Shown: positions 61,959 to 64,000 of the stretch, one piece after another
Numbering within the stretch: the first letter of the stretch is position 1
Layout of the letters: each line of letters starts with the position of its first letter
NCBI GenBank assembly: GCA_913062925.1
Contig: CAJXWJ010000002.1
Span: 1-64,000, forward strand
Direction of reading: 5' to 3'
DNA length: 64,000 nt
From: an uncultured Pseudorhodobacter sp.
Lineage (GTDB): Bacteria; Pseudomonadota; Alphaproteobacteria; Rhodobacterales; Rhodobacteraceae
The notes under the pieces: model-generated
What the model was told of the DNA's origin: nothing
What the model saw: the letters and a program-made list of their open reading frames with translations, nothing else
The model's database searches: none
Program-made: the position numbers and the translations under genes

Positions 61959-63263
61959 TTATCCTTTGATAAAGCGGCGGCGGATCCAGCCTGAAAAGCT
62001 GTCCATCAGCATCACCATCAGCACGATCAAGATCATGTAATAGGCGACATCTTCCCAATCTTTCTGGGTCTGAATGGCTTGGGTCAACAAAAGACCAATG
62101 CCACCGCCAACAATCGCGCCAATCACCGTGGCGCTCCGGGTGTTGGATTCAAAGAAATACAGCACTTGGCTTAGCAAGATCGGCGCGATCTGCGGGATCA
62201 CCCCAAAGCGGGCGCGCAACAGCGCATTCGCCCCTGTTGAGCGTAGACCTTCGACCTGCTTTTCATCAATATTTTCCAAGGCTTCCGAGAACAACTTGCC
62301 AAAACTGCCGGTGTCGGTGGTCAAAATCGCCAGCGCCCCCGTCATTGGCCCCGGCCCAAAGGCGCGCGATAAGATGATCGTCCAGATCAGCGCATCAACC
62401 CCGCGCACAAAGTCAAACACCCGCCGGAACGCAAAGCGCACCGCCTTGAAGGGGGTAAAGTTCGAAGCCGCCATAAAGGCCAAGGGCAGCGCCACCAAGG
62501 CCGCGCCAAAGGTGCCCAGAAAGGCCATCAGCACGGTTTCATACATCGCCCAAGCCACATCGGCGTGATGCCACAGCTGGTTGGTCCAAAAATCATGCGT
62601 CATCAACGCCAGATTGCTGCGCGCAGGGTCAATCCGTGGCCCCATCAGCATTGTGGTTAACTGGCCATAGCTTTTGCCGTAAAACGGGCTGTCGAGGGTG
62701 AAGAAAAACATCTCCCACCCGGGCTGATAGCGAAAGGTTTCAACCTTTGAGCGCGAATAGGCAAAGCGCCCCTGCGCCGTGGTCACCGAAATGCGGGTAT
62801 CGGTGACGTTGATCCAGCTTGGCACTGGCTGCGGCGCGGTCAGCGTCAGCTTGGAACCATCGCTTTTGATGTCGATCACACCGTAGTCGGGCACAAGATA
62901 GCGCGCGGCATCGGGGCTATAGGTGACGATATGCCCGCGCCCCAGATCAATCGTGGTGGTGTCGCCACTCACCTGCACCCAGTCGGGCAAATGCGCGGGT
63001 GGATAGATGCCCTTGGCTTCGCCCTCGATCGCCACCGTCACCACCCCGTCGCGGTTGTTGCGGGTGACATGGGTTTTATAGCTGACGAAATCTGACAGCA
63101 AAATCTTGGCGTTGTTCAGATTTGCTTTTTGCGCAAGCCCCACAACATCAAAGCTGATCGCGGTATAGATGAGATAAAACAGGATCAAGACCGGCACCGC
63201 CAAAGCCGTCAGGCGGCGGCGACGAAAGCTGGTTTGCAGCGACATAAGCGCGGTATCAGACAT
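61959..63263 (-). CDS. phnE: Phosphonate ABC transporter permease PhnE (second)
   Basis: A 434-aa permease, longer than the usual ~270 aa because it has an N-terminal membrane segment and a periplasmic domain of about 170 residues before the BPD_transp core (MALLGTFGAALVALPLAFMAAS...SEALENIDEKQVEGLRSTGAN...GGGIGLLL). The start overlaps the upstream phnE by 8 nt. It imports phosphonates with PhnCD encoded beyond the right edge. Confidence 0.9.
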   Translation of the reverse strand: MSDTALMSLQTSFRRRRLTALAVPVLILFYLIYTAISFDVVGLAQKANLNNAKILLSDFVSYKTHVTRNNRDGVVTVAIEGEAKGIYPPAHLPDWVQVSGDTTTIDLGRGHIVTYSPDAARYLVPDYGVIDIKSDGSKLTLTAPQPVPSWINVTDTRISVTTAQGRFAYSRSKVETFRYQPGWEMFFFTLDSPFYGKSYGQLTTMLMGPRIDPARSNLALMTHDFWTNQLWHHADVAWAMYETVLMAFLGTFGAALVALPLAFMAASNFTPFKAVRFAFRRVFDFVRGVDALIWTIILSRAFGPGPMTGALAILTTDTGSFGKLFSEALENIDEKQVEGLRSTGANALLRARFGVIPQIAPILLSQVLYFFESNTRSATVIGAIVGGGIGLLLTQAIQTQKDWEDVAYYMILIVLMVMLMDSFSGWIRRRFIKG

Positions 63264-64000
63264 CTTTGCGACCTTTCACAAGCCGGTTGCGGGCAGCACT
63301 CGAGATTTGGTCAAAGGTCACAATCGCCAGAAACAGCAGCAGAAAAATCGCCACCACCTGATCGTATTTGCCGCCCCCCCATTGCATCGCCAGCTTTAAA
63401 TCATAGCCAATGCCGCCCGAGCCCACAAAGCCCAGAATGGCCGAGGCCCGCACGTTGATCTCGAAGCGCATCAGCGCATAGGACAGCCAGTTTGGCGCTA
63501 CCTGCGGCAGCACCCCCAGCCAAATCTGTTGCGACCAATTCGCCCCCGTCGAGGCCAAGCCTTCAACAGGTTTCAGATCGGCGTTTTCGGCAGATTCCGA
63601 AAACAATTTGCCCAAAGCGCCGGTCGAGTGGAAGGCAATTGCCAAGACCGCAGGCACCGGCCCGCTGCCCAGAATAAAGATCAGCACCAGCGCGATCACA
63701 ATCTCGGGGACGGCGCGCATCACATCGGCCATACGACGAAACAGCGGGGTCAGCGCCGGCCAGCGCGCCAGACCGCGCGTTGACAAAATCGCCACCGGCG
63801 CGCCCAGCAACACCCCGATCAGCGTCGCGGTTGCGGCGATGTTGATGGTCTCGATCAACGAGGGCAGAAACTTCAGGAAAAGCTCGGGCAGATTGGCGCG
63901 GTTGCGCCAAGCCTCAGAGAAGACTTCGCCAGGAAAGTCATCCAAGCGGTGCAGACCGGCCAGAAAATCGCCCGCATTGCGGTCTTGCGCAGTCTGAAAC
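63256..64000 (-). CDS. phnE: Phosphonate ABC transporter permease PhnE (first), 5' end outside window
   Basis: The frame is open to the window edge (FQTAQDRNAGDFLAGLHRL...). The visible part has the PhnE core: IETINIAATATLIGVLLGAPVAIL, RAVPEIVIALVLIFILG, GKLFSESAENADLKPVEGLASTGAN and GFVGSGGIGYDLKLAMQW. It is expected to be preceded by phnC and phnD outside the window. A TTG at 63945 is not needed as a start since coding continues upstream. Confidence 0.9.
   Translation of the reverse strand, partial: FQTAQDRNAGDFLAGLHRLDDFPGEVFSEAWRNRANLPELFLKFLPSLIETINIAATATLIGVLLGAPVAILSTRGLARWPALTPLFRRMADVMRAVPEIVIALVLIFILGSGPVPAVLAIAFHSTGALGKLFSESAENADLKPVEGLASTGANWSQQIWLGVLPQVAPNWLSYALMRFEINVRASAILGFVGSGGIGYDLKLAMQWGGGKYDQVVAIFLLLFLAIVTFDQISSAARNRLVKGRKDV

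Noticed and set aside
1-64000. CRISPR arrays, tRNA/rRNA genes, insertion sequences, prophage genes
   Set aside because: No regularly spaced repeats, cloverleaf-like sequences, transposases or phage structural genes were seen on either strand.

Overview
The window looks like chromosome or a large replicon of a marine or coastal alphaproteobacterium of the Roseobacter group (Rhodobacteraceae). The reasons are a canonical DddP-type DMSP lyase, a pca cluster containing a BKACE gene, ChvE/Ggu sugar uptake, a complete C-P lyase operon, remains of a Rhodobacterales-type Hint-domain gene, G+C-rich coding DNA with very tight ATGA/GTGA/TGATG operon junctions, and no phage or IS genes. The first ~1.7 kb is visibly A+T-richer than the rest and looks acquired.

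Layout: (1) 1-1435, minus strand: a ParA-like ATPase followed 4 nt later by a HEPN-ribonuclease-like gene that has an in-frame TGA and runs off the left edge. (2) 1825-9343: dddP, a DUF1684 gene, and a five-gene peptide-type ABC transporter. (3) 9403-14327: galB, a type I extradiol dioxygenase, galC/ligK and galD, with a divergent LysR regulator that has two DNA-binding domains. (4) 14324-19380: hydroxycinnamate genes: MarR regulator, SDR, feruloyl/coumaroyl-CoA ligase, and divergent crotonase and amidohydrolase. (5) 19389-23931: a GntR regulator with four TGTATACA boxes, a LigM-like O-demethylase, an alpha/beta-hydrolase fused to LigA, LigB, and a YciI protein. (6) 23928-32503: hydrolase, Liv-type ABC transporter, a secreted protein, coniferyl-alcohol-type and aromatic aldehyde dehydrogenases. 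(7) 32760-39233: an odd XylR-like activator, then pcaDCHG-BKACE-pcaB. (8) 39230-48277: non-phosphorylating L-arabinose/D-galactose oxidation with gguABC-chvE. (9) 48515-51366: Hint pseudogene and a pglC-pglD-pglE-like glycan trio. (10) 51415-64000: phosphonate genes: two phnM, a 2H phosphodiesterase, phnN, phnL, corA, phnKJIHG, phnF, an LbH acetyltransferase and two phnE.

How the genes work together (inference): regions 3-7 form a lignin-monomer funnel. Coniferyl alcohol and aldehyde are oxidised to ferulate. Ferulate and coumarate are activated to CoA esters and shortened to vanillate or 4-hydroxybenzoate. Methoxylated acids are demethylated by the LigM-like enzyme. Ring cleavage then follows either the 3,4-route (pcaHG to 3-oxoadipate, finished by BKACE) or the gallate-type 4,5-route (LigAB or the VOC enzyme to 4-oxalomesaconate, then GalD, GalB and LigK to pyruvate and oxaloacetate). 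The most unusual items are the hydrolase-LigA fusion beside LigB, a type I extradiol enzyme inside a galBCD operon, an XylR-like protein without GAFTGA and with a changed Walker B, and the ParA-HEPN pair. No tRNA, rRNA, CRISPR array or insertion sequence was seen.
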